From NCBI GenBank assembly GCA_947589315.1, contig CANPZE010000004.1:1-64000 (forward strand): 64,000 nt of DNA, in the 5' to 3' direction. Position numbers and translations under genes: made by a program. The first letter of the stretch is position 1. Each line of letters starts with the position of its first letter. The notes beneath the pieces were generated by a model. It was not told where the DNA came from. It ran no database searches and saw only the letters and a list, made by a program, of their open reading frames with translations. Origin of the DNA: an uncultured Lachnospiraceae bacterium. GTDB taxonomy: Bacteria; Bacillota; Clostridia; Lachnospirales; Lachnospiraceae. Positions 1 to 9,179 of this stretch are shown piece after piece.

Positions 1-790
1 CCAAGAAGCCCGTAGCATGGCAAAAACGGATAGTGGGGATGCCACTGAGGGCTTTCAGCTCCTCCGGTGTCTTCCCCCTCCACTCCTCTGGCATGGCGCA
101 GACAAGCTCCGTACTCTCGCGGCTGGCCGGAACTCCCTGTACGCCGTAGCCTCCCCGCTGGGAGGGATATACCGCCACCTGGTAGCTGCTGCCAATGGCA
201 AAGGCTTTCCAGGGAGCGTAGCAGGGAAGGACCAGTATAGTTCCATCGCTTTCCTTCATAGCCTTTTCTACGATTACCCGGGCCCGGCTGATCCCCTGGA
301 TATTCTCAAAATAATTCTCCAGAATCCTCCTGGCAAACGCTACGGCCTCCCAGAAACGGTCATCACAGGATTCCTGGCTGTCCCAGCCGGGATTAAACTG
401 GCTCACGATCTTTGCCAGCATATTTTCACATCCTGTATTGTCAGATTCGTCCAGAGGCTGGATAAACTGCTCGTCAAAACGCCGGGCAGACTCCTTATCC
501 AAAATATACTCCCCATATTCTCTCCAGAGCAGGCCAAAGGCGGCATAGGGCGTCCCATTTTTTCTGATCTCTTTATCCTCCTGATGGTGGTCAAACCGGC
601 CTCTCCCAATGTCATAGACGATCCCATCAAAATCCTGCGGCACCTGCAATCCTCTCTGTATCTGGATCCCCGGCTTCAGAATCTGTAAAAGCGCCGTAGA
701 AAATACATCGTCTGCATGGAAGCTGCTTCCATGGGTAAAGCCCCGCTCTGGCAGCTCTGGCTTATTGCGTAGTATATTTTTATTATCCAT
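1..790 (-). CDS. MYG1/UPF0160 family protein, C-terminal part cut by window start
   Basis: An open frame runs from an ATG at 790 down to the window edge without a stop, so the C-terminus is missing. About 263 residues are visible. Near the N-terminus are a THGSSFHADDV segment and a YDIGRGRFDHHQ segment; these histidine/aspartate motifs are the hallmark of the MYG1/UPF0160 family, metal-dependent DHH-like hydrolases whose eukaryotic members are described as 3'-5' exonucleases. The bacterial role is not established. A GGAGACGAGG stretch just before the ATG can serve as ribosome binding site. The gene diverges from trhA. The family assignment is by motif recognition; no homology search was possible. 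Confidence 0.85.
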   Translation of the reverse strand, partial: MDNKNILRNKPELPERGFTHGSSFHADDVFSTALLQILKPGIQIQRGLQVPQDFDGIVYDIGRGRFDHHQEDKEIRKNGTPYAAFGLLWREYGEYILDKESARRFDEQFIQPLDESDNTGCENMLAKIVSQFNPGWDSQESCDDRFWEAVAFARRILENYFENIQGISRARVIVEKAMKESDGTILVLPCYAPWKAFAIGSSYQVAVYPSQRGGYGVQGVPASRESTELVCAMPEEWRGKTPEELKALSGIPTIRFCHATGFL

Positions 791-858
791 CCTCGTCTCC
801 ATTTCTATCCAAAACATACAAATAGGAAAAATATCATATATGGCTGACAGATATTCCC

Positions 859-887
859 TTGCATAATAGTTCTGTTTGGTGTATATT
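859..887 (+). promoter_or_regulatory. Sigma-A-type promoter of trhA
   Basis: A -35 box TTGCAT (859-864) and a -10 box TATATT (882-887) are separated by 17 bp, about 80 bp before the trhA start. Seen by eye only. Confidence 0.5.
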
Positions 888-965
888 AATAATATATTAT
901 ATGGTTTTCAAAACTATGTTATATATTATTTCTTATCACGTGTAGCATATATAAGGAGGTATCCT

Positions 966-1667
966 ATGAAAAATCAGAACAATGCCCCAAGTACCGGTAT
1001 CCCCATTTCCTCTTCCCGCCCTTTCCGCCTGAAAGAGCCCGGCAGCGCAATTACCCACTTTATCGGAATGGCGTCAGCTACCCTGGCGGCTCCTTTCCTG
1101 CTGCAAAAGGCGGCGGTACATTCTGATCCTGTTTTCTTTATGGCGGCTTTGCTTTTTATCACCAGCATGATCCTGTTGTATATGGCAAGCACCCTGTATC
1201 ATGCCATAGACTCGAACGAGCATACCACGCTTCTGTTAAAGAAATTGGATCACATGATGATCTACGTGCTGATCGCTGGCAGCTATACCCCGATCTGCCT
1301 CTTAACCCTTTCCAGGGGCACAGGGCTTCCTATGTTTGGCATAATCTGGGGATTGACTGCTGCCGGGCTTTTACTGACCTCTCTTTGGGTTACCTCTCCT
1401 AAATGGCTGAACTCCCTCATTTACATTGGAATGGGATGGGTCTGCATCTTTGCCCTGGGAGAGATCCGGGCAGCAATGCCTTCTCCGGCCTTTGCCTGGC
1501 TGCTGGCAGGCGGAATTATTTATACAGCAGGCGGTATCCTTTACGCTTTAAAGCTGCCCCTGTTTAATTCCCTGCATAAGAACTTTGGCTCTCATGAGAT
1601 CTTCCACCTTTTTGTGATGGGAGGCAGCCTGTGCCACTTTATTATGGTTTACTGTTATATCCTTTAA
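966..1667 (+). CDS. trhA: PAQR family membrane protein TrhA (hemolysin III family)
   Basis: This is a 233-residue polytopic membrane protein of the PAQR/hemolysin III family, whose members act in membrane lipid homeostasis in bacteria. About seven hydrophobic segments can be traced. The conserved metal-site residues are present: a serine and histidine in STLYHAID, an aspartate and histidine in KKLDHMM, and two histidines in HEIFHLF near the C-terminus. I chose the ATG at 966 because AAGGAGG lies 7 bp before it; an upstream in-frame ATG at 876 has no such site. It is monocistronic and ends tail to tail with the binding-protein gene that follows. Despite the family name, haemolytic activity should not be assumed. 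Confidence 0.9.
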   Translation: MKNQNNAPSTGIPISSSRPFRLKEPGSAITHFIGMASATLAAPFLLQKAAVHSDPVFFMAALLFITSMILLYMASTLYHAIDSNEHTTLLLKKLDHMMIYVLIAGSYTPICLLTLSRGTGLPMFGIIWGLTAAGLLLTSLWVTSPKWLNSLIYIGMGWVCIFALGEIRAAMPSPAFAWLLAGGIIYTAGGILYALKLPLFNSLHKNFGSHEIFHLFVMGGSLCHFIMVYCYIL

Positions 1668-1669
1668 TA

Positions 1670-3682
1670 TTATTTCATTTCCACATTATAGATCTCGTCC
1701 ACCCAACTGTAATACGGTGTGATGTCCGGAGCGATCGTCTCCATATTGATCCGGGAAGAGCTGTAGATGGAGGTGTCCCTTTGCTGGTATACCGGGATGA
1801 CCACTGCCCAATCCATGATAATATCAAAGCATTGGCTGTAACCCTGTATGCTCTTCTTCAGGCCGGGCAGCCGTCCCAAGCCTTCAATGTATTCATCCAG
1901 ATCACTGTCTGCAATGTGGAAATAATTTTCCTGTCTGGCCTTCTTCTTTGTTCCCAGCCCGCTGTGATACATGGAATATAAGTCTCCCTCCGGCCGGGTC
2001 TGGGCCGAGGAACACCAGAGCTGCTGCTTTCCCTTTTCCAGCATTTTGTCCACATCTTTTTGATTTTTGTCTGTGATCATTTTCAGCTTCAGACCAATCT
2101 TCTCAAAGATAGCCTCGGCATTGCTTATCAGTAAATACATATCCTGGTAATTCTCTGCATTTCTGGGAAGAACGATTGTAAAACGCCGGGCCGTATTCTC
2201 CGGCGCATCGATCACCTTCTTATTCTTCACCCGGTAACCGGCCTGTTTCAGGAAGCCCAGGGCTGCCGCTATGGAAGCCTCCTGCCGCTCCTCCAGGGTC
2301 ATGTGGCTGGTATAGATCAAATTACCGTCCACATCTTCCGAATAGGCATTTTTATACTCCTCATCACTGGTCTGGGGCACGGCCCAGGAAGTATCTGCAT
2401 TGGGGTAATTAATGACTTTGTCCGCTTTCCGGTAATTTCCTACCATATCATAACGCCCGGAGGCGATGACCGTTGCAAGCGCCTTTCGCAGATTCCGGGA
2501 CCGGGTGCTGTCCGCCCGCCCATTCACACATACCTGGTCCGCATTGATTCCGATATACGTATAATATGGCCCGTCCACAAACCGGGTAGAAATGGTCCCG
2601 CCATTCAGCTTCCCATTAGAATTGCAGGAAAGTATATTCTCCACAGCAGCATTGCCATTTTCCAGTGAGACAATGTCCACGGTATTTTTCACTAAAGCCT
2701 CTATCTTCTCCTCTTCCCTGGCTCCATTCATTTCTTTTAACTGGATAAATGCCGTCTCGGGACAACCCAGATAATATTTGTCATTAGCTTCATAATAGAC
2801 AATGCCGCTCTCATATTTAATAAATCTATAGGGACCGGCGCCAATGGCCATATCCTTCCGTTTAGTCAGCTGGGAAATATCTCCCCTGGGAAATCCAAAC
2901 TGGTTATTTTCATAATCGTAGTAATCTATATTCCCATATACATGCAGCGGGCATATGGGAATATCCAGCGCTTGCAATGTGGAATAACGATACCCTTTTA
3001 CAGTAACAGATACCTGGCGGTCGTCCAGGCGGGATATGCCGGAAATGTTAGAACTGGCCTTCCCTCCCTGCCTGCGGTAACGGGCAAGCCCTTTAATAGG
3101 CTCCTGCCCCAGTGTAATGTTCCCTTTATAGCTCGTGTCACAAAAAACGTACATCGAGAAAATCAGGTCATCTGCAGTAACCGGCTGTCCATCGCTGAAC
3201 ACCAGATCCCTGCGCAATTTAAAAGTATAAACTGTCTCATCCTTTTCTTCGCTGTAATTGATCTTCAACGCTGCCGGGGCGTAATAGAGATATTCTTCCC
3301 CATTATAATAGCGCTTCTCACCGCGGATCCCCTTACAGACCACAGCGCCTTCCCGGTCCATCGTCAGCAGGCTCAGCTGTGTCAGTCCCACCGCCTTTTC
3401 ATTATCTTCTGACAAGGGCGCAAATGGGTTAAATACCTTATCAAAAGAAGAAACTCCAATCTCCAGGGGCACATCTGATCTGTTGTTTCCTTTTCCAGAT
3501 GCCTGCGTGTTCCCTGTCACGGTCACTGCCACCCCTCCCGTTGCTGCAGAAGACGCCGTTGCCTCTGCCTGCTTTTTATCCTTATTGCCCCTGGTACAGC
3601 CAGTCAATGCGGCAGCCGCCACCAGCGCCGCCATGGACAAGGCCAGCGGTGCGGCAAGCCAATATTTTTCTCTGCGCTTCAT
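1670..3682 (-). CDS. Oligopeptide-type ABC substrate-binding lipoprotein (SBP_bac_5)
   Basis: A 670-residue lipoprotein. The N-terminus has a basic stretch, a hydrophobic core and the lipobox LTGC with the lipid cysteine at about residue 29. The body has the SBP_bac_5 pattern, including VYTFKLRRDLVFSDGQPVTA, typical of DppA/OppA-type proteins that feed peptide ABC importers. It is longer than the usual 530-560 residues. No permease or ATPase is adjacent, and the neighbouring importer is of the carbohydrate class, so its partner must lie elsewhere. It has its own promoter and is separated by a terminator from the upstream permease gene. Ligand unknown. Confidence 0.85.
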   Translation of the reverse strand: MKRREKYWLAAPLALSMAALVAAAALTGCTRGNKDKKQAEATASSAATGGVAVTVTGNTQASGKGNNRSDVPLEIGVSSFDKVFNPFAPLSEDNEKAVGLTQLSLLTMDREGAVVCKGIRGEKRYYNGEEYLYYAPAALKINYSEEKDETVYTFKLRRDLVFSDGQPVTADDLIFSMYVFCDTSYKGNITLGQEPIKGLARYRRQGGKASSNISGISRLDDRQVSVTVKGYRYSTLQALDIPICPLHVYGNIDYYDYENNQFGFPRGDISQLTKRKDMAIGAGPYRFIKYESGIVYYEANDKYYLGCPETAFIQLKEMNGAREEEKIEALVKNTVDIVSLENGNAAVENILSCNSNGKLNGGTISTRFVDGPYYTYIGINADQVCVNGRADSTRSRNLRKALATVIASGRYDMVGNYRKADKVINYPNADTSWAVPQTSDEEYKNAYSEDVDGNLIYTSHMTLEERQEASIAAALGFLKQAGYRVKNKKVIDAPENTARRFTIVLPRNAENYQDMYLLISNAEAIFEKIGLKLKMITDKNQKDVDKMLEKGKQQLWCSSAQTRPEGDLYSMYHSGLGTKKKARQENYFHIADSDLDEYIEGLGRLPGLKKSIQGYSQCFDIIMDWAVVIPVYQQRDTSIYSSSRINMETIAPDITPYYSWVDEIYNVEMK

Positions 3683-3735
3683 ATCTATATCCCTCCATCT
3701 TTTACGGACGATCCTATATACCCGTCAATGGAGCT

Positions 3736-3764
3736 ATTGTACCACACATCCCTGGATTCAGCAA
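3736..3764 (-). promoter_or_regulatory. Promoter of the peptide-binding lipoprotein gene
   Basis: Read on the minus strand, TTGCTG (3764-3759) and TACAAT (3741-3736) are 17 bp apart, about 55 bp before the start codon at 3682. Confidence 0.5.
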
Positions 3765-3774
3765 TTCCCACCCA

Positions 3775-3812
3775 CTAAAAAACGGGACGGTGTCCACACA
3801 ACACACCGTCCC
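3775..3812 (-). terminator. Terminator of the sugar permease operon
   Basis: A perfect 10-bp stem, GGGACGGTGT with ACACCGTCCC, is followed on the minus strand by GTTTTTT. It lies about 50 bp after the stop of the last permease gene. Confidence 0.85.
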
Positions 3813-3860
3813 AAGGTACAATGAGAAAGAGAGGATTATTCACAATATCATATTGCTCTC

Positions 3861-4766
3861 TTATCCCTTTACACCGCCCAGAGAAACTCCGGCTACAATG
3901 TACTTTGACAGGATCAGATATGCAATAATCAATGGAATAACTGTGATAAATAATCCCATGTAAACTACACCATAATCAATCAGGAACTGATCCGATGTGA
4001 GCATCTGTACAAACATGGGAAGAGTCTTTTTAGACTCTGATGTGATCAGGATCGAAGGAGTAAACAGGTTATTCCACTGTGCGATAAACTGGAATATTGC
4101 CTGTGTTGCCAATGCAGGCTTCAGCAAAGGAGCCACAATCGTATTAAAGGTTCTGAACTCCCTGGCGCCATCGATCCGGGCCGCTTCAATCATCTCAATG
4201 GATAACGTACTCTCCATATACTGCTTCATAAAGAATACTACCGTTGGGGCAGCGGCACAAGGAATGATCAGAGATAAATAATTATCTACCAAGTTCAGTT
4301 TTAACATAAACTGATAAAAACCAATAATCGTAATCTGGTTGGGGATCATCATAATACCCATGATAAACGCCCATGCAAACTTTCTTAATCTGAACTGATA
4401 TACATGAATCCCATACGCTGTCATTGCAGATATGTATACAGACAGGAAAGTTCCCGGTAACGAGATCAACAGGGAATTCCCCATTGCCTTCCACAAAGTG
4501 ATCTGCATGCCAGACTGCTTCTTCATCAAGTTAGTCCAGTTCTCCACAAATTTACCGCCAGGAATGAGCGAGACGCCCATCTGGATCGCATCCGAAGATC
4601 TGGTGGCGTTCATTGCCATCAAAACGAATGGAATCAAACTCAGTATACAAAAGAAAATACATACTATATTGCGGAATAATTTTTGTCTGAAAAGTGCGGC
4701 AGAATAGCTCTTTAAGCTTTTCGCATTCGCTGCCGTACTTCCAGGCACTGGCTGCGTTTTTGCCAT
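3861..4766 (-). CDS. Carbohydrate ABC transporter permease, MalG type
   Basis: A 301-residue inner membrane subunit of a sugar importer, with about six membrane segments. The cytoplasmic EAA loop that docks the ATPase is clear (EAARIDGA, then PLLKPAL). I place the start at the ATG at 4766, directly after the stop of the upstream permease, with AGGCAGGTG before it; an ATG at 4790 inside the upstream gene would overlap and is less likely. It forms the channel with the next gene upstream. The substrate cannot be told from sequence alone. Confidence 0.9.
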   Translation of the reverse strand: MAKTQPVPGSTAANAKSLKSYSAALFRQKLFRNIVCIFFCILSLIPFVLMAMNATRSSDAIQMGVSLIPGGKFVENWTNLMKKQSGMQITLWKAMGNSLLISLPGTFLSVYISAMTAYGIHVYQFRLRKFAWAFIMGIMMIPNQITIIGFYQFMLKLNLVDNYLSLIIPCAAAPTVVFFMKQYMESTLSIEMIEAARIDGAREFRTFNTIVAPLLKPALATQAIFQFIAQWNNLFTPSILITSESKKTLPMFVQMLTSDQFLIDYGVVYMGLFITVIPLIIAYLILSKYIVAGVSLGGVKG

Positions 4767-4767
4767 A

Positions 4768-5760
4768 TCATGCACCTGCCTTTCTTTCAAGTTCCATTCT
4801 CTCTTTCCTCTCCTTCTTCAGACGCTTCTCTTCCTTATCTCCCATAGTAGCAAAGAAGATCAGGCTGATACAGAGAGTTACAACAAACAGGAATGCAGAT
4901 ACTGCTGCTGCCTTACCCACATTATTACTGTACAATCTCATAATATACATGGTAAGCGTTGTGGAATTATCACCAGGCTGGCCGATAAAGCCCGTCTTGC
5001 TTTTATTGAACAGCGCCGGAATATCATACATCTGCAGACCGCCAATAGCCGATGTGATCAATACATACATCAGAATCGGTTTCAACAGAGGTAACGTGAT
5101 CCGGAAGAACTTATTCTTCCCATTTGCGCCATCAATATCCGCCGCCTCATAAAGGCTGGGATCAATTCCCAATACACCAGAAATCAAAAGCAGAGAAGTA
5201 TTACCATACCACATCCAGAACAGGATATAGGAGATCACTCCTCTGGTTCCTGCGATACTGGTCATAAAGTTAAAATTCTTACTAATAATACCAAGATGCC
5301 TTAACGTCTGGGTAACCGGACCGTATTGGGAAAACATCGCATTAAACAATACAGATACGGATGCCGCTGTAATAACGCTGGGCAGATAAATGATCACCTT
5401 ATAGGCGCCGGTCGCCTTTAATTTCACTTTTGTATCTGACAGCCATGCCGCCAAAAGCAAGGAAACAATAATCTGAGGGATGAAGTTCCCTACCCACATG
5501 ATCAAGGTATTGCCCAGATAATGAATGGCATATGCCTGCTCGCCCTTTGCCAGGCCAAATATCGTCTGAAAATTTTGCAGGCCGCCAAATTCAATGGTCT
5601 CCTTTAAATTTCTTTTCGTATATAGCAATGTGCTGTAATAAAACGTGTTTAACAAGGGCCAAAACTGAAAAAACAGATAAACCAGGAAAAACGGCGCAAT
5701 AAAGAAATATCCATATCTTCCGTATTCCACGGTCCTCTTATGCTTCTTTCCGCTTTTCAT
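4768..5760 (-). CDS. Carbohydrate ABC transporter permease, MalF type
   Basis: A 330-residue permease with about six membrane segments and an EAA loop (YEAADIDGANG, then LPLLKPIL). The C-terminal tail is unusually rich in Glu, Arg and Lys (KEEKRLKKERKER). It is the heterodimer partner of the permease at 3861-4766 and its stop nearly touches that gene's start, so the two are translationally linked. A hairpin terminator lies between it and the upstream binding-protein gene, which should keep permease levels below those of the binding protein. Confidence 0.9.
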   Translation of the reverse strand: MKSGKKHKRTVEYGRYGYFFIAPFFLVYLFFQFWPLLNTFYYSTLLYTKRNLKETIEFGGLQNFQTIFGLAKGEQAYAIHYLGNTLIMWVGNFIPQIIVSLLLAAWLSDTKVKLKATGAYKVIIYLPSVITAASVSVLFNAMFSQYGPVTQTLRHLGIISKNFNFMTSIAGTRGVISYILFWMWYGNTSLLLISGVLGIDPSLYEAADIDGANGKNKFFRITLPLLKPILMYVLITSAIGGLQMYDIPALFNKSKTGFIGQPGDNSTTLTMYIMRLYSNNVGKAAAVSAFLFVVTLCISLIFFATMGDKEEKRLKKERKERMELERKAGA

Positions 5761-5850
5761 CTAACCGCTACACTCCTTTCTTCTCCCACATGCCAGTTTA
5801 CAGATTCCCTCCTGCCATCCAAGACAGCCTTCCGGCAGATCCAAATACTT

Positions 5851-5890
5851 TGTTAAAAAACTGCTTCCCTCTTGCAATAGAAGGAAGCAG
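5851..5890 (-). terminator. Intra-operon attenuator between binding protein and permeases
   Basis: An 8-bp stem, CTGCTTCC with GGAAGCAG, is followed on the minus strand by TTTTTT. It sits in the 200-bp gap between the sugar-binding-protein gene and the permeases, with no new promoter that I can see after it. Partial termination here is a common way to make more binding protein than permease. Confidence 0.7.
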
Positions 5891-5962
5891 CCCAAAATAA
5901 CTTTCCGTATGATTTTAAAGATGCAAAATCATAGTTCCCCCACCGAATGACATATTCTTTTG

Positions 5963-7369
5963 TTATTCAGCAGACAGATAATCATAGGTATCGTGAACAG
6001 CAGCCTTAAATGCAGCGATAGCATCTTCCTCACTTACATTGCCATTTACATACTCCTTAACCTGAGTATCCCACAGAGAATTGATGGTCTGATCCTCAGC
6101 AGTGGATGTAGATGCATCAATACCGTCTGCCAGCGGCAGGTAGAATTCCATAAAGTTCTGGTCTCCATATACATACTCGCAAGTGGATTTACCCTTCATG
6201 ATCTCCTTAACTGCCTCTGTGTTGTTGACAAAGTCAGAGTTCAGCTTATTGATCTTAACCATAGAATCTTTGTCACATGCAAAGTATTTAATAATACTTG
6301 CTGCCAATTCAGGATCAGCGCAGCCTGCCGTTGCTGCCAAACCTGTACCGCCCCAATAGAACTGCTGAGGTCCGGGTACCAGGATCGTGTTCTCTTTCCA
6401 GGAATCCTTCAGGCTCCAATAGGTGTACCAAGGGCATCCTGTAAATGCAACAGCTGCATTTGTATTCTTGCCATCACCCTCTTTGTTAGACTCCCAGTCA
6501 GTAGTCCACTGCTCGGTATTGTAAGTCAGGTCTCCGTCAAAGAGCTGCTTAGCAACCTTCATATACTCATTCATGTTCTCATCAACTGTGATCACATCGT
6601 TGTCATCATACCAACCAGTTGTACGGGAATTGGAGAATACGCGGAAGATATCGGTATAACCGGAAAGAAGTTTTACCTTACCTTTACCAGCTTTGTTTAC
6701 CTTCTCAGCAGCCTTAACAATCTTATCCCAGCTGGAGAAATACTTCTTCTGCAGTTCATCTGCGTCTGTTGTTCCCAGATACTTCTTAGCCAGGTCGGCA
6801 CGGATCTGCCAGCTGCCGGGAGTTGCCTGCCAGAAGAATGCTTTCTGATTGCCATCTGCGTCAGTACTAAGATCCTTAGTGTACTGATACATATTAGCTA
6901 CGTCTCCGTCTGAAATGCCCAGGTCATTTGCGCTTAACAGATACTCGCTGTTGACATACTTCAAAACGTAATCAACCTCAAGTCCCATCAGATCAGGATA
7001 CAGAGAATTGCTCTCATCACTCAGGATCTCGTCTACTTTTGTCTGATAGTAATCAGAACCACCCGTATTTACGAATACAATTCTGCTGTATGCATCGGGA
7101 TTGTCCTTTTTGAAGGGGCCATCCAGGATTTTCTGGATGTCGTCATTCCATCCCCAGATCACGAATGCATCCTCAGCATCAGCATCACCGCTTACCACAT
7201 TCTCAGGCGGTGCAGATGTCTCTGCCGCAGAACTTGCCTCATCGCTTGTCACAGTGCCTTGGTCTGTTGCAGTATCCTGCTTGCCAGAATCTGCTGAATT
7301 ACCACAGCCTGCCAGCATCGTTGCGGTCATTGCAGTACATAAAAGTACGCTCAACACTTTTTTTCTCAT
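5963..7369 (-). CDS. Sugar ABC transporter substrate-binding lipoprotein
   Basis: A 468-residue extracellular binding protein of the family-1 carbohydrate class. The signal peptide ends in a lipobox LAGC with the lipid cysteine at about residue 22, followed by a low-complexity Ser/Asp/Ala linker of about 30 residues before the folded domain. It is the first gene of the importer operon with the two permeases downstream. GGAGG sits 8 bp before the ATG. No ATPase is encoded nearby; in Firmicutes such systems often borrow a shared MsmX-type ATPase. The long leader contains three inverted repeats, suggesting sugar-responsive control. Confidence 0.9.
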   Translation of the reverse strand: MRKKVLSVLLCTAMTATMLAGCGNSADSGKQDTATDQGTVTSDEASSAAETSAPPENVVSGDADAEDAFVIWGWNDDIQKILDGPFKKDNPDAYSRIVFVNTGGSDYYQTKVDEILSDESNSLYPDLMGLEVDYVLKYVNSEYLLSANDLGISDGDVANMYQYTKDLSTDADGNQKAFFWQATPGSWQIRADLAKKYLGTTDADELQKKYFSSWDKIVKAAEKVNKAGKGKVKLLSGYTDIFRVFSNSRTTGWYDDNDVITVDENMNEYMKVAKQLFDGDLTYNTEQWTTDWESNKEGDGKNTNAAVAFTGCPWYTYWSLKDSWKENTILVPGPQQFYWGGTGLAATAGCADPELAASIIKYFACDKDSMVKINKLNSDFVNNTEAVKEIMKGKSTCEYVYGDQNFMEFYLPLADGIDASTSTAEDQTINSLWDTQVKEYVNGNVSEEDAIAAFKAAVHDTYDYLSAE

Positions 7370-7457
7370 AAAAAACCTCCTCTAAAAAATTGAATTGTTG
7401 CTGTGTGGACAGTATGATACAACCAATTTGCTGTCTCACTGTTACCTTTTTATATTT

Positions 7458-7473
7458 TACTGCCTGGGCAGTA
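7458..7473. promoter_or_regulatory. Candidate operator, inverted repeat TACTGCC-N2-GGCAGTA
   Basis: A perfect 7-bp inverted repeat with a 2-bp centre. It lies about 90 bp before the sugar-binding-protein start. It is compatible with a dimeric repressor site or a small transcript hairpin; the regulator is unknown. Confidence 0.45.
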
Positions 7474-7518
7474 GAAATACCATAATTCAAAAAACATTTT
7501 CTATTTTTACATTTCTTT

Positions 7519-7536
7519 TACGTAAATGATTACGTA
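7519..7536. promoter_or_regulatory. Candidate operator, inverted repeat TACGTAA-N4-TTACGTA
   Basis: A perfect 7-bp inverted repeat with a 4-bp centre, 150 bp before the sugar-binding-protein start and about 100 bp downstream of the -10 box. It is different in sequence from the repeat at 7458, so two regulators may act. Confidence 0.45.
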
Positions 7537-7634
7537 TCTGAGTTAGAAAAAATGTATCCGATCGTCAGGAATTTTTTTAATTTTTCTTAATTACTTCCTT
7601 TGGGACACACTTACTAAATCATTTTCGTAGTAAC

Positions 7635-7663
7635 ATTATATAACATTTTGCCAAAATATACAA
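7635..7663 (-). promoter_or_regulatory. Promoter of the sugar importer operon, with internal palindrome
   Basis: Minus-strand TTGTAT (7663-7658) and TATAAT (7640-7635) are 17 bp apart. The spacer carries the palindrome ATTTTG-C-CAAAAT (7645-7657), a plausible repressor site overlapping the promoter. Confidence 0.65.
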
Positions 7664-7746
7664 GTATTTTTTCAAAAAAATTATATTTATTGTCTGTTTT
7701 GTTACTATCTTATAGTGTGCCGCTCACTTTCCCACTTTCCTTCCAA

Positions 7747-9159
7747 TCAATAAAAGTAAAAATCCATTGTAGCATAAGTCACATAAGACTTCTTCCCAAC
7801 GTCAAAGGACAGGCCGGCGCATACATAATAAGCGGACAGGGCATAGCCATCCCCATCGACTGTTTCCACCAGATTGTTGTATGGCTTGGTATAATTGGTT
7901 CCCGCAGCCTTATCCGCCGTTGTGTCGTCAATCCAAAAGCTGATATATCCAAACGCATCGGCGCTTCCTGATCCATTATTTTCACCCCAGCCCATGACAT
8001 ATCCATAGGCAGCATCCATCCTGTCAATTAAAACAGTTCCGTCCGGGTCTGTGGAGCTAATATTCCCCAGATCCCCTGCCGCTACCATCTTATCACTATG
8101 CTGCTGGGCCGTATTGCCCTTTACGCTGCACAATAGCTTAATTCCTTTGTATCTGCGGAAAGCGTTCGCCAGCTCCGGCATCTGGGTTATCACGGCGCTG
8201 ACGCTCTCGGAAGTATAATTACACTTCTGAGGATACAAAACATCATCTAAATCGTACTGGGCATTAAAGACCTGTACACCATAGGTTCCCCCGTCTCCCT
8301 GGAAATCAATATAGGCAATCACTATTGCGCTTCCCGTATTGTACTTATAGGCGGCGTTGTATCCCTCCCCTAAGTTTTCAAATCCTTTCCCCTTCAAAGT
8401 GGAGGCATCGTCTCCCGCAAATACCAGGCTCTCGTAGGAAAAATACCGGGAAATGGTACTCATTCCCACTACCTGGTCGCCGGAAAAATGGACTAACATA
8501 TAGTTTCTGTAATCATTGGAAGGGTTATATACAAACGTATCAAAGCCCTGGGGCGACTTCTCCTGCCTTATGGGCTGGCCGATGCTTCCCTCTACCTGCC
8601 CTTTGCTCATCCCCAGAGTGACCTGCATCTTGCCTACAGTTATGCTGTCTGCAGGGCTGGCCGGCATATCCTCCACAATGGTAGAAGTAGTTCCCGGATC
8701 TGCCGATGGGGAGGGAGCAGCCGTGCTCCCTGGCTTCGCCGTAGAACCAGGCTGGGAGGAGCTTCCGGGAGATGCACTGGAACCAGGCTGGGGGCTTACG
8801 TCTAAATTGGGATTTGTCCCGCCGCCCTCCGATGACTTAGGCCCTACAACAAGATGACAGACATATTTTTTCCCTGCCGATCTTGCTATGATCTTAGCTT
8901 TCCCTTTCTTTTTGCCCTTAACCAGCCCCTTTTTGCTCACCGTAGCTACTTTTTTATTGGAGCTGCTCCATTTTACCTTCTTACGGCTGTTCTTTAATTT
9001 TAATTTTACCTTTTTCCCCACAGCAATCCTGGCATGGGTCTTGTTAAGCGCCGGCTTCTTTTTCTTGGCGGCCAAAACATGTCCTGCCCCTGCTCCCGAC
9101 AGAAGCAGAGCTGTCACGCACAGAAGCGCTGTCAATCTTATAAATACCCTTTTTTTCAT
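7747..9159 (-). CDS. Secreted Ig-like/CAP-domain protein, third of three paralogues
   Basis: About 470 residues. In order: signal peptide, a lysine-rich Ig-like domain (about residues 37-107, with [17 protein letters not shown]), a Gly/Ser/Pro linker (110-165), a CAP-associated N-terminal domain, and a C-terminal CAP/SCP-like domain. The CAP core keeps the AQQHSDKM and GENNGSGSADAF segments but has no histidine where the usual FSH and GHR histidines sit, so a metal site is probably lost. I chose the ATG at 9159; a TTG at 9165 has better spacing (7 bp) to GGGAGG and is a real alternative. It follows its paralogue by about 20 bp in the same operon. Function unknown; an extracellular, surface-associated role is inferred. 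Confidence 0.8.
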   Translation of the reverse strand: MKKRVFIRLTALLCVTALLLSGAGAGHVLAAKKKKPALNKTHARIAVGKKVKLKLKNSRKKVKWSSSNKKVATVSKKGLVKGKKKGKAKIIARSAGKKYVCHLVVGPKSSEGGGTNPNLDVSPQPGSSASPGSSSQPGSTAKPGSTAAPSPSADPGTTSTIVEDMPASPADSITVGKMQVTLGMSKGQVEGSIGQPIRQEKSPQGFDTFVYNPSNDYRNYMLVHFSGDQVVGMSTISRYFSYESLVFAGDDASTLKGKGFENLGEGYNAAYKYNTGSAIVIAYIDFQGDGGTYGVQVFNAQYDLDDVLYPQKCNYTSESVSAVITQMPELANAFRRYKGIKLLCSVKGNTAQQHSDKMVAAGDLGNISSTDPDGTVLIDRMDAAYGYVMGWGENNGSGSADAFGYISFWIDDTTADKAAGTNYTKPYNNLVETVDGDGYALSAYYVCAGLSFDVGKKSYVTYATMDFYFY

Positions 9160-9179
9160 ATTCAATCCATATCCTCCCT

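Larger units (their letters stand above)
7370..7746. promoter_or_regulatory. 377-bp non-coding leader of the sugar importer
   Basis: This AT-rich gap holds no gene. It contains a strong minus-strand promoter at 7635-7663 and three inverted repeats (7458-7473, 7519-7536, 7645-7657). The transcript would start near 7628 and carry a 5' leader of about 260 nt. I see no hairpin with a T-run clearly ending the CAP gene that stops at 7747. Confidence 0.6.

Noticed and set aside
5960..6913. A 317-codon plus-strand frame
   Set aside because: Antisense to the sugar-binding protein gene; no family signature.
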